A stretch of DNA of 64,000 nt. Origin: CAXXOK01 sp964640955. Lineage in GTDB: Bacteria > Bacillota > Clostridia > Christensenellales > Aristaeellaceae. The notes beneath the pieces were generated by a model. It searched no databases, was not told the origin of the DNA, and saw nothing but the letters and a program-made list of their open reading frames with translations. Location of the stretch: NCBI GenBank assembly GCA_964640955.1, contig CAZXJI010000002.1, positions 124,001-188,000 of the forward strand, written 5' to 3'. The position numbers and the translations under genes were made by a program. The stretch's first letter is position 1. Every line of letters starts with the position of its first letter. Positions 42,240 to 50,069 of this stretch are shown here, in pieces.

Positions 42240-43880
42240 CTAATAAAACAGCCGTACCGTCTGCCCCGTGCCCAGGACGCCCGTCTGAACGGCGGAAATG
42301 AACACCTTGTCCCCCTGGGTCGCGACGATGTTGACCGGAATGAAGACCATCGAGCCGTCCTCCTGGATGCGTACGACGCCCTTCTGGTCGTTCTGGGTGT
42401 AGATGGCGGCGGCGGGCACCACGAGGCCGTCGGCGTACTCGCCCAGCTCCGCCTCGCAGGTGCGCATGTAGAGCACCGGCGTCACGTCCCCCATCACGGC
42501 CAGGCGCACGAGCAGCTCGCCGCTGGCACGGGTGTAGCTGAGCACCTGCGCGTCCACGGTGGTATTGGAAAACTGCTCCAGCTTCAGCTTGTAGGTGGTG
42601 CCCTCCACCGGCGTCCACACGCTGTTCTTGATGAGCATCAGCACGGCGTAGTTGTTGTTTTTCACCAGCCGGTAGATGTCCGTCTTGCCGCGCTCGGAGG
42701 CGTCCACCTCCGGCTTTTGGCCGTCGAACATCGCGCGCACCTCGGCAGGCGAATAGCTTTCGAACTTGTCGGGGGTCAGCGCCGCCTCGTAGCCGTCGGT
42801 GTAAAAGCTGATGATGCTCTCCTGCGTGGCGGCACGTTGCTTGATCCAGCTGTCGATGCGCTGCTGCTGGGTCTCCTCGTCGTCGTAGAGGCGGTTCAGG
42901 CGCATGTCGGAGGAATACTTGCTGCGAAAATACTGCTGCCGCTCGTCGATCGCCGTTTCCAGGATGCCTTCCTCGTTGATCAGGTTGCCGCGCGCGCCCT
43001 GCACCAGCGAGCGCACCTCCAGCCCGCGCTGCACCACCTCGGTCTCCAGCCGCGACATCTTCTGGTCGTAGGCCGTCTCGGCATCCAGCAGGGTCTGCTG
43101 ATAGTCCTTGATCTGGTCGCGGTAATCCTGCAGGGTGGTCATTTCCTTGCTGCTGTAGCCGGTGGAATACACGTAACAGACCACGTCGCCGCGGTAGACC
43201 ACGCTGCCTTCCTGGGCCACGTACTCGATGCTCTGCACGCTTTCGTCGTTATAGACGGTCTCGTTGCGCACGATCAGCGCGTCGCCGTCGTACACGGTGC
43301 CCAGCGTCCCTTCCGCGATCACGGCGGTCGTGGGGCGGCTGCCGCGCATGTTGTTGAGCGTGAACATCGCCGCGGCCACCAGAATGGCGACGATGGCCAG
43401 CGCCTGCAGGATGCGCGCCCCACGGCTGCGGTTGCGGCGCCGTTCCTTTCGGCGCTGCTTGCGTTCCCGCTTGGCCTTGACCGCCGCGTGCGCCTTCTGC
43501 GCCGCGCGCCATTCCAGCAGCTGCTCGGGACTCATGCCCAGCTGGGCGGCCTGCCATTGCAGCTGCTGGGCCTCGGTCATGCCCTGCCCGGCGGCCTGCC
43601 CGGCCGTCGGGCTCTGCGAGGCCTGCCACTGCGCAAACTGCTCGGGGGTCATGCTCTGCCCGGGCTGCCACTGCGCCGCCTGTGCGGCGGGTACGCCCTG
43701 CATGGCCTGCCACTGCGCCGCCTGTTCGGGCGTCATGTTCTGCATGGCCTGCCACTGCGCGGCCTGCTCGGGGGTCATGTTCTGCATGGCCTGCCACTGC
43801 GCGGCCTGCTCGGGGGTCATGTTCTGCATGGCCTGCCATTGTGCGATCTGCTCCGGCGTCCAGTTCCCGTTACCCTGCAT
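42240..43880 (-). CDS. HlyD-like adaptor-type membrane protein with N-terminal 14-residue repeats
   Basis: A 546-residue protein. Residues 7-90 are six 14-residue repeats of the form MTPEQAAQWQAMQN, with two looser copies up to about 120. A basic stretch (KAKRERKQRRKERRRNRSRG) precedes one membrane segment (about 151-170). The outer part has a biotinyl-lipoyl-like hairpin half (GDALIVRNETVYN, EGSVVYRGDVVCYV), a coiled-coil region (about 250-300) and a beta-rich end (PVEGTTYKLKLEQ, GLVVPAAAIYTQNDQKG). This is HlyD/adaptor-like topology. In Clostridia such genes stand next to yggS-sepF; role probably in septal envelope work. No ABC partner is near. Confidence 0.8.
   Translation of the reverse strand: MQGNGNWTPEQIAQWQAMQNMTPEQAAQWQAMQNMTPEQAAQWQAMQNMTPEQAAQWQAMQGVPAAQAAQWQPGQSMTPEQFAQWQASQSPTAGQAAGQGMTEAQQLQWQAAQLGMSPEQLLEWRAAQKAHAAVKAKRERKQRRKERRRNRSRGARILQALAIVAILVAAAMFTLNNMRGSRPTTAVIAEGTLGTVYDGDALIVRNETVYNDESVQSIEYVAQEGSVVYRGDVVCYVYSTGYSSKEMTTLQDYRDQIKDYQQTLLDAETAYDQKMSRLETEVVQRGLEVRSLVQGARGNLINEEGILETAIDERQQYFRSKYSSDMRLNRLYDDEETQQQRIDSWIKQRAATQESIISFYTDGYEAALTPDKFESYSPAEVRAMFDGQKPEVDASERGKTDIYRLVKNNNYAVLMLIKNSVWTPVEGTTYKLKLEQFSNTTVDAQVLSYTRASGELLVRLAVMGDVTPVLYMRTCEAELGEYADGLVVPAAAIYTQNDQKGVVRIQEDGSMVFIPVNIVATQGDKVFISAVQTGVLGTGQTVRLFY
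43611..43862 (-). repeat. Tandem 42-bp coding repeats in the HlyD-like gene
   Basis: Six in-frame 42-bp units. Units at 43737-43778 and 43779-43820 are identical in sequence, the rest diverge. The array is prone to slippage and could change the number of 14-residue units between strains. Confidence 0.8.
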
Positions 43881-43906
43881 CCCATAACCTCCTGACGTCG
43901 GCCAAA

Positions 43907-43925
43907 GCCTCCCCCGGAGGGAGGC
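43907..43925 (-). terminator. Hairpin between the sigma factor and the HlyD-like gene
   Basis: GCCTCCC pairs with GGGAGGC across a 5-nt loop in the 105-bp gap; outer bases GCC/GGC extend it. There is no strong T-run; possible terminator or attenuator. Confidence 0.45.
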
Positions 43926-43985
43926 GTCGGCTTCGATTTACGCTTCACTGCTTTTATGTTCATTCGGCGCAGGCGTTTCCCGCCT

Positions 43986-44723
43986 TTACGCGCCGCTCTC
44001 CTCGATGGCCCGCAGCCTTGCCAGCACCCGTCGCTCCATGCGCGACACCTGCATCTGCGATACGCCCAGCCGCTTGGCGGTCTCCCGCTGGCCCAGGCGG
44101 TCGCGGTAGCGAAGGGTCAAAAGCTGGCGTTCCTTATCGTCCACCTTGCTCAGGATCCAGTTCATCCACTGCGCCTGTTCGACACGTTCGTAACCCTCGT
44201 CATCCGCGCCGAGCATGGCGCTCAGGTCCGCGTCGGCCTCCGCCGCCACGGGCGCGTCCAGCGAGGCGATATCCGTCTGGTTGCGCATGTCCAATAGCAT
44301 CAGCAGTTCGTCCGGGGTGATGCCCATCGCGTCGGCCAGCTCCCGCGCGCTGGGTTCGCGCAGCTCCTCGCGCTCGAACTGTTCGCGAACCTGCTGCATT
44401 TTATAGAGCTTCTGGCGCGCGTCGCGCGGCATGCGCATGCCGGAAGCCTTGTCCCTGAGGTAATTGCGCACGTCCCCCGCGATGGTCGGCACGGCGTAGG
44501 TCACGAAGCGGAAGCCGCGGGAGGGATCGAAACGCTCGATGGCCTTCATCAGCGCGATGCTGGCCACCTGCTGGAGATCCTCACGCTCCGCGCCCCGCCC
44601 CTCGAAGCGCCGCGCCACCGCGTGCGCAAGGGGCAGGTAGCTTTCCACCAGCTCGTCGCGCAGCGCCGGGGCGCGCGTGGCCGCGTATCGCTCCAGGATC
44701 GGAACCAAACGTTCGTCATTCAT
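43986..44723 (-). CDS. RNA polymerase sigma factor, SigB/SigF/SigG group
   Basis: A 245-residue sigma-70 type factor without region 1. Region 2 is clear (ESYLPLAHAVARRF, DLQQVASIALMKAIERFDPSRGFRFVTYAVPTI), region 3 near 105-150, and region 4.2 as a helix-turn-helix (GQRETAKRLGVSQMQVSRMERR). Spacing and length match the stress/sporulation group. It lies 16 nt after an RsbW-like gene, so they form an operon in which the partner probably controls sigma activity. Which genes it reads is unknown. Confidence 0.87.
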   Translation of the reverse strand: MNDERLVPILERYAATRAPALRDELVESYLPLAHAVARRFEGRGAEREDLQQVASIALMKAIERFDPSRGFRFVTYAVPTIAGDVRNYLRDKASGMRMPRDARQKLYKMQQVREQFEREELREPSARELADAMGITPDELLMLLDMRNQTDIASLDAPVAAEADADLSAMLGADDEGYERVEQAQWMNWILSKVDDKERQLLTLRYRDRLGQRETAKRLGVSQMQVSRMERRVLARLRAIEESGA

Positions 44724-44739
44724 GCGAATTTCCCGCCCC

Positions 44740-45123
44740 TTACACCGGCAGGGAGAAGCCGATGGAGCCCACCCCGCACGCGTCGCACTGCAGCGACACG
44801 TCCGGCATCAGCGTTTCCAGCACGCCGCGGGTCACCTCCAGATCGCTCTGGGGCACGTCGGAAGCGCCGCCGCTACGAACGGCGTTAAGGCAGCAGTACA
44901 GCCGCCCGTCGCCGATGCGCGCGCGCAGCTCCAGGCGCTCCGCCTTCACGGGCTGGTGCAAAAGACAGTCGCAGCATTCGTCCGTCGCCGAGCGGAGATC
45001 GTCGATCAGGCCGACGTCCAGGCCGGCGAGCATTCCAAGGCCGCTGAGCGCCATGCGCGCCAGCAGCACAAAATCCCTGTCCGCAGGCAGGCTGAGCATG
45101 ATTTCGCCCTGCTTATCAGCCAT
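44740..45123 (-). CDS. RsbW/SpoIIAB-like protein lacking key ATPase motifs
   Basis: A 127-residue protein in the position of an anti-sigma factor. The region ATDECCDCLLH aligns with the histidine-kinase-like N-box (E..NA..H), keeping Glu and His but with Asp or Cys where Asn is needed. The DxGxG box that should follow is absent, and the end GSIGFSLPV fits the last strand. It may bind the sigma factor without ATP or kinase activity. ATG with AAAGGGG upstream at 45123. The assignment rests on the length, the fold-like pattern and the neighbour. Confidence 0.65.
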   Translation of the reverse strand: MADKQGEIMLSLPADRDFVLLARMALSGLGMLAGLDVGLIDDLRSATDECCDCLLHQPVKAERLELRARIGDGRLYCCLNAVRSGGASDVPQSDLEVTRGVLETLMPDVSLQCDACGVGSIGFSLPV

Positions 45124-45167
45124 ATTTCCGTCCCCTTTCGGCCGTACGCAACGATACGGAACCGGGC

Positions 45168-45929
45168 TTATCCTATCATATCCAGGAGCACTTTTGCAAG
45201 TAGCAGGCCCAGCGCCACCAGCATCATCACCCGCACCAGCCTGCCGCCGCGGCGGATGGTCATGCGGCTGCCGACGGCCGCGCCGAGCATGGCGCACAGT
45301 CCCACCGGAATGCCCAGCAATATCAGCACGTTGCCGGTCACAAGGAGGCTCGCGAGCGCCGCCAGGTTGCTGGCGAGGTTGACCAGCTTGGCCGTGCCGC
45401 TGGCCAGCACCTCCTCCATGGCGAAGATCTGTAAGAAAAGTAAAATCAGGAACGTGCCCGTGCCGGGGCCCACGAGCCCGTCGTAGAAACCCACGCCGCA
45501 GCCGATGGCAAAGGCGGTCCCGCGCGTCGCCCCGGGCGTGCGCACCTTGGGCTCACCCCTCCGGCCGCGCCTGCGCAGCGTGAGCACCGCCGCCACGGGG
45601 ATGCAGCCCAGCACCAGCGCCTGCACCACGCGGCCGGGCAGCGCCGTCATCACCAGCGCACCGATCGCGCTGCACAAAAGCGCGCCCAGCGCCGCGGGCA
45701 CGCCGATCGCCCTGTCCACCTTGCCGGCGCGGCCGTAAGTGACGGTGGCGAGCGTGGTGCCCATCATGGCGGAAAGCTTGTTGGTGCCGGCGGCTATCGC
45801 GGGCGGCAGGCCCGCCAGATAATAGGCCGGCAGCGAGATCATCCCGCCGCCGCCCGCGATGGAATCGATGAAACCCGCCAGCAGCGCCAGCGGGCAGACG
45901 ATCAGGAACTGTGTCGCGGTCAGGGTCAT
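45168..45929 (-). CDS. TSUP-family sulfite/sulfonate permease (TauE/SafE)
   Basis: A 253-residue membrane protein with about eight hydrophobic segments and two half-repeats: GFIDSIAGGGGMISLP in the first and GFYDGLVGPGTGTFL in the second, the family signatures. Possible substrates: sulfite, sulfonates or other organosulfur anions. Its ATG overlaps the upstream gene stop (ATGA). Confidence 0.87.
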   Translation of the reverse strand: MTLTATQFLIVCPLALLAGFIDSIAGGGGMISLPAYYLAGLPPAIAAGTNKLSAMMGTTLATVTYGRAGKVDRAIGVPAALGALLCSAIGALVMTALPGRVVQALVLGCIPVAAVLTLRRRGRRGEPKVRTPGATRGTAFAIGCGVGFYDGLVGPGTGTFLILLFLQIFAMEEVLASGTAKLVNLASNLAALASLLVTGNVLILLGIPVGLCAMLGAAVGSRMTIRRGGRLVRVMMLVALGLLLAKVLLDMIG

Positions 45930-47545
45930 GCGGTTTCACTCTTTCGTGCGATTTTCAGCTTCTCCACGGGAAGATCGTAGAGAAGCGGGAACAGCCCGAG
46001 CGTGCAGACGAGCGGACTGAAGGAGAAGAACCGGGCGTCCGGTCCGCACAGCAGGCACATGGTCCCCAGGTTGTACAAAAGCGTCGGCACGCACAACAGC
46101 AGCGCGCGGGGGCCGTTTTGGCGCAGCGCCCGGAGCGAAAGGACCAGCGCCAGCGCGAAGGAGACCCCGATGTTGCCGAAATACCACCCCAGCGGCCAAA
46201 GCGCGTACGGCGCCGTGATCAGCGCCTTCACGGCGCCGCCCAGACGGTTGAGGCGGCCGTCGTAGCGGGGAACGTCGGGCAGATCGCCGGAGTTGCGCAC
46301 GGCCACGTTGGCCGTGCCTTCGTCGTCAAGCCCCCAGACCAGGTCGGTCACGCCGTTTACGGCCGCGAAGGCCGTTTGGGGGTCGGCAAGCGCCGCGCTC
46401 TTCGCCATGGCCAATACCTGCGCGAGCGTTGCGTTCGCGATGAGGGCGCGGGTGTTGCCGAACTTGATGGAGTTGTAGTTGTGCGTCTGGTAGCTTTCCC
46501 ATCCGGCCTCGTCCGCCATGGCGTCGGTAAAGGCGCGGGTCTGCGCGTCCAGCGCGTCCGGGTTCAGCTTGCGCACGTCGCACACGACCGTCATGGGCAG
46601 GCCCACGGACTCTTCGAGGGTGTTATCGGGGTAAGTCACGTGGAGCGAGGCGTACAAGGACCCCCACACCAGCGCCAGCGCGGCCAGCAACGCCGCCGCC
46701 GCCGTCAGCCCCCCGCGCAGGGAACCGCGGCAGGCAAGCAGCGCCGTAACCAGCAGCGGCGCCGTAAAGAAAAAGGCGTTATGCCGAACCAGCGTCGTAA
46801 ACGCGAGCGCGAGGCCGAAGGCCAGCGCGTTTCGGAGCTTTTTGAGCCACGCTCCCCGGCTCAGGTACAGGTTGACCGCCTGCGCGAACAGCACCGTAAC
46901 GCCCAGGGTCATGGCGTTGTCCTTCCACAGGTACATCATGGTGTTGCCCACGATGGGCGCGGCCACGACCAGCGCCTCCGCCGCGAGCAGCCACAGGGGC
47001 TTCATGCCCCAGGCGGCCAGCGTGGCGATCAGGTAGCCCATCGCCAGGCTGAAAGCCGCGCACTGCACGGCCAGCGCGAAGGTATAGCTGGGCGTGACCA
47101 GCGCGCACAGCCGCAAAAGCAGCGTGTGGAACACCGGATGCCAGTTGGAATAGCTGCCCGTCAGCGCCTGCGTCCACTGCACCGCCGCGTCCACCGACAC
47201 GCCGCCGGGGTTGGCCGCCGCCAGGTATACCGCGAGGATCGCGCCGCTCACCGCCGTGCCCGCCCAAAACACCCACGGCCTGAGCCGCGCGCGTTCCGTG
47301 GGCGCCGCTTTGCCCTTCCACCGGCCCGTGAGCGTGCGAAGGCCCAAAAACAGGCCCGCCGCGATCAGCAGGAACCATAGAAGCGCCGCGACCGTCTCCG
47401 CCGCGGAGGCGAACAGGGCGCTGCGACCGAGGTAGGCGGCGTACGCCAGGTACAGGCCCAGGCAGGCCGCGCATGCCTCGAACAGCAGGCGATGCGGCTT
47501 GCTTTGCCACAGAGGGGCGTTAAGCCGGCCGGGTGCGTTTTTCAT
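45926..47545 (-). CDS. Polytopic membrane protein, DUF6020-like (glycosyltransferase-C-like)
   Basis: A 539-residue membrane protein with about 10-12 hydrophobic segments. A large hydrophilic loop at about residues 305-430 contains SVGLPMTVVCDVRKLNPD. The short motifs NPGGVSVDAAVQWTQ, WHPVFHTLLLRL and YLWKDNAM lie in loops after segments, as in DUF6020 and some GT-C enzymes with acidic residues by the membrane. I use the ATG at 47545 with AAAGGAG upstream. Probably a lipid-linked sugar transferase, but unproven. Confidence 0.75.
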   Translation of the reverse strand: MKNAPGRLNAPLWQSKPHRLLFEACAACLGLYLAYAAYLGRSALFASAAETVAALLWFLLIAAGLFLGLRTLTGRWKGKAAPTERARLRPWVFWAGTAVSGAILAVYLAAANPGGVSVDAAVQWTQALTGSYSNWHPVFHTLLLRLCALVTPSYTFALAVQCAAFSLAMGYLIATLAAWGMKPLWLLAAEALVVAAPIVGNTMMYLWKDNAMTLGVTVLFAQAVNLYLSRGAWLKKLRNALAFGLALAFTTLVRHNAFFFTAPLLVTALLACRGSLRGGLTAAAALLAALALVWGSLYASLHVTYPDNTLEESVGLPMTVVCDVRKLNPDALDAQTRAFTDAMADEAGWESYQTHNYNSIKFGNTRALIANATLAQVLAMAKSAALADPQTAFAAVNGVTDLVWGLDDEGTANVAVRNSGDLPDVPRYDGRLNRLGGAVKALITAPYALWPLGWYFGNIGVSFALALVLSLRALRQNGPRALLLCVPTLLYNLGTMCLLCGPDARFFSFSPLVCTLGLFPLLYDLPVEKLKIARKSETA

Positions 47546-47605
47546 TCGTGCGGCGCTCCTTTCCAAAGCGAAGGGGCCGGGCCCGGCCCGACCCCCGGAT
47601 GGAAA

Positions 47606-48922
47606 CTAGCGGACAAACTCGTTGTAGATGGCGCGGATGGACGCCTCGAAATCGCAGCAGTCCACCCCCACCAGGATGCTCAATTCGCTGGATCCCTGGT
47701 CGATCATGCGGACGTTGACGTGCTCGCGGCTGAGCGCCGTAAACAGGCGCGCCGCGGTGCCGGGGCTGTGCACCATGCCGCGGCCGACGGTGGCGATCAG
47801 CCCCATGTCGTCGTGGATGGTCAGGGTGTCCGGCGAAGTCAGCTCCATGATGCGGGACAGCACCTGCTCCTTCACCGGCATCAGCTGCGCCGTTTCCAGC
47901 ACCACGCACATCGTATCGATGCCCGTGGGCAGATGCTCGAAGGAAAGCCCCGCCTCCTCCACCGCCTGCAGCACCCTGCGGCCGAAGCCCTTTTCGGCGT
48001 TCATCATGGCCTTCTCCACCGAAATGACCGAAAAGCCCATGCGGCCCGCGATGCCCGTGATGAGGTAGGGGCTCTTCTCGGCTTCGGACTGGTGGGTGAT
48101 GATGGTGCCGCTGTGCTCGGGGCAGTTGGTGTTGCGGATGTTGGTGGGGATACCCGCGCGGTGCACGGGAAAAACGCTGTCCTCGTGCAGCACGGTCGCG
48201 CCCATGTAGCTGAGTTCCCGCAGTTCCCGGTAGGTGATGCTGCGGATGGACTGGGCCCCCTCCACGATGCGCGGATCGGCCATCAGAAAGCCGGAAACGT
48301 CCGTCCAGTTCTCGTACAGGTCCGCGCCGGCGGCGCGGGCGACGATGGCGCCGGTAATGTCGCTGCCGCCGCGGCTGAACGTGCGGATGGAGCCGTCCGG
48401 CATGGAGCCGTAAAAGCCGGGCACCACGGCGTTTTGCAGCTGCGCAAGCCGCGCGCCCAAAACGTCGTTGGTGCGTTCGCTGTCAAACGTCCCGCCTTCG
48501 GTAAAAAAGATGCAGTCCTTCGGGTCGACGAACGCAAAGCCCAGATAATTGCTTAAAAGCAGGCCGTTGAGGTACTCGCCGCGGCTGGCGCAGTAATCCT
48601 CGCCCGCCCCGCCCTCGATGCGTCTGCGAATGGTAAGCAGGGCGCCTTCCAGGTCCAGCGTCAGCGAAAGGTTGCCGGCGATCGCCCGGTAGCGCTCCTC
48701 CACCTGGCCGAAAACCGTCTGCCAGTCCTCGCTGGCCGCACGCAGGCGGCAGGTTTTATACAACAGGTCGGTCACCTTATCGTCGCCCGGGCAGCGTTTG
48801 CCGGGGGCGCTGGGCACCACATACACGCGGCGCGGATCCATGCGCAGGATATCCTTCACCTTGCGGAACTGCCCCGCGTCGCACAGCGAGCTTCCCCCGA
48901 ACTTCGCGACGATATAGCCCAT
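47606..48922 (-). CDS. lysC: Aspartate kinase
   Basis: A 438-residue aspartokinase: N-terminal KFGGSSLCD, FTEGGTFDSERTND, FSRGGSDITGA with the substrate region, and two C-terminal ACT-type regulatory units (TGIAGRMGFSVISVEK, LIATVGRGMVHSPGTAARLF and ILVGVDCCDF). It phosphorylates aspartate, the first step to Lys, Thr and Met; the ACT units usually give feedback inhibition. GGGAGGGG before the ATG. Single gene with no pathway neighbours and no lysine riboswitch in the 132-bp gap upstream. Confidence 0.9.
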   Translation of the reverse strand: MGYIVAKFGGSSLCDAGQFRKVKDILRMDPRRVYVVPSAPGKRCPGDDKVTDLLYKTCRLRAASEDWQTVFGQVEERYRAIAGNLSLTLDLEGALLTIRRRIEGGAGEDYCASRGEYLNGLLLSNYLGFAFVDPKDCIFFTEGGTFDSERTNDVLGARLAQLQNAVVPGFYGSMPDGSIRTFSRGGSDITGAIVARAAGADLYENWTDVSGFLMADPRIVEGAQSIRSITYRELRELSYMGATVLHEDSVFPVHRAGIPTNIRNTNCPEHSGTIITHQSEAEKSPYLITGIAGRMGFSVISVEKAMMNAEKGFGRRVLQAVEEAGLSFEHLPTGIDTMCVVLETAQLMPVKEQVLSRIMELTSPDTLTIHDDMGLIATVGRGMVHSPGTAARLFTALSREHVNVRMIDQGSSELSILVGVDCCDFEASIRAIYNEFVR

Positions 48923-48954
48923 TCCGATCGTCCCCTCCCGTGATCCCGGCGGTC

Positions 48955-48987
48955 AAAAAACGGCTGCCGGTGCGCCCGGCCAGGCCG
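48955..48987 (-). terminator. Intrinsic terminator of the GNAT gene unit
   Basis: On the minus strand a stem CGGC-GCCGG / CCGGC-GCCG with a 3/1 internal loop and a GCGCA loop, followed by TTTTTT (complement of 48955-48960). Confidence 0.75.
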
Positions 48988-49054
48988 GGCCCCATGAAAA
49001 GATATTGTAGCGGAAATCGGCGGCAAATGCAATCGTTTCGCTGAAAACTGCCGG

Positions 49055-49627
49055 TTACGGCTGCGGCGGCGCCGCGTCGGCCCCGTGCGCCGCGCGCCAG
49101 TCCGCCTTCAAGACGCCCATCACCGCCAGATCGACGTATTCCCCGTCCACCATAAACGCTTCGCGCTTCACGCCTTCCAGTCGGAAACCGGCCTTTTCAT
49201 AGCAGCGCACGGCGCGTCGGTTCACCTGCGCCACTTCCAGCTCCACGCGGTTCAGCCCCAGCGTGGTGAACGCGTATGCCAAAAGCAGCGCGATCGCCTC
49301 CCCGCCCAGGCCCTTGCCGCGCTCGGCCTCCCGGCCCATCACGACGGCCATTTCCGCCAGGCGCAGCTTCCAGTTGACGCTGGTCAGGTCGATCTGGCCC
49401 AGATAATCGCCGCTTTCCCGGTCGGCGATCACGAAAAACGCGCCGTTGGGCCCCGCGTGGGTCGCGTGATCCAGAAAGTCGGCGGTATCGGCGGCGCTTT
49501 GGGGCATCCAGTAGCGGGAGGAGAGGTAGCGCACCGTCTCCCGGTCGTTGACCCAGGCGCGGATGGCCGCGTAATCCTCCTGGCGGTATTCCCGCAGGAG
49601 TATTCGTTTTCCATACAGGTACGGCAT
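49055..49627 (-). CDS. GNAT N-acetyltransferase, RimJ/RimL type
   Basis: A 190-residue acetyltransferase: N-terminal ILLREYRQEDYAAIRAWVND, acetyl-CoA motif GREAERGKGLGGEAIALLL (about 112-130) and NRVELEVAQVNRRAVRCYEKAGF, as in the RimJ/SpeG group. Substrate could be a protein N-terminus, polyamine or amino sugar. Located just downstream of the TM2 gene with 9 nt between them. Confidence 0.86.
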   Translation of the reverse strand: MPYLYGKRILLREYRQEDYAAIRAWVNDRETVRYLSSRYWMPQSAADTADFLDHATHAGPNGAFFVIADRESGDYLGQIDLTSVNWKLRLAEMAVVMGREAERGKGLGGEAIALLLAYAFTTLGLNRVELEVAQVNRRAVRCYEKAGFRLEGVKREAFMVDGEYVDLAVMGVLKADWRAAHGADAAPPQP

Positions 49628-49636
49628 GCTTCCCTC

Positions 49637-50044
49637 CTATTTGTTGCGCAGCAAAAGGCCTTCCTTGTCCCGGAAATTCCCGCAGGCGATGACAATCAGG
49701 TCGATAAGCCACCCGAGGCCGTATGCGCCGCCCGTGAACAGGTAAAGGATGCCCGTGCCGATCTTACCGACATAAAAACGGTGCAGCCCCAGCCCGCCGC
49801 CGAAAATGCACAAAAGCAGCGCCGCAAGCCAGCTGCGCTCCGAGCGCGCGGGCTGGGCGGGCGTTTCCACATACACGACGCGGGGCTCCGCCGCGGGCCT
49901 TTCCACGTACACGACGCGGGGCTCCGCCGCGGGCGGGGGCGCTGCGGGCGGCTCGTCGTCGGTCAGAAAGACGGTGCTGCCGCAGCTCGGGCATTTGCGG
50001 TCGCCCTTGAGGACGCGCGTTTTACAGTAGGCGCAGTAGGCCAT
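49637..50044 (-). CDS. TM2-domain protein with N-terminal zinc ribbon
   Basis: A 135-residue protein. Residues 1-24 form a zinc ribbon (CAYCKTRVLKGDRKCPSC). A Pro/Ala linker has two copies of AAEPRVVYVE (about residues 40-59), and the C-terminal half is a TM2 domain: two membrane segments with GLHRFYVGK and the tail GWLIDLIVIACG. TM2 proteins are widespread, with unclear role. The linker repeat is visible as repeated DNA (about 49870-49930). Confidence 0.86.
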   Translation of the reverse strand: MAYCAYCKTRVLKGDRKCPSCGSTVFLTDDEPPAAPPPAAEPRVVYVERPAAEPRVVYVETPAQPARSERSWLAALLLCIFGGGLGLHRFYVGKIGTGILYLFTGGAYGLGWLIDLIVIACGNFRDKEGLLLRNK

Positions 50045-50069
50045 GGCGATCTCTCCGTTTCTGTTAGCG

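Noticed and set aside
43611..43862. Regularly spaced repeats that might look like a CRISPR array
   Set aside because: The units are back to back 42-bp coding repeats in frame with the HlyD-like protein, without spacers.
48923..49054. Possible lysine riboswitch before lysC
   Set aside because: The gap is 132 nt and includes the terminator of the previous gene; none of the conserved lysine-box features is visible.
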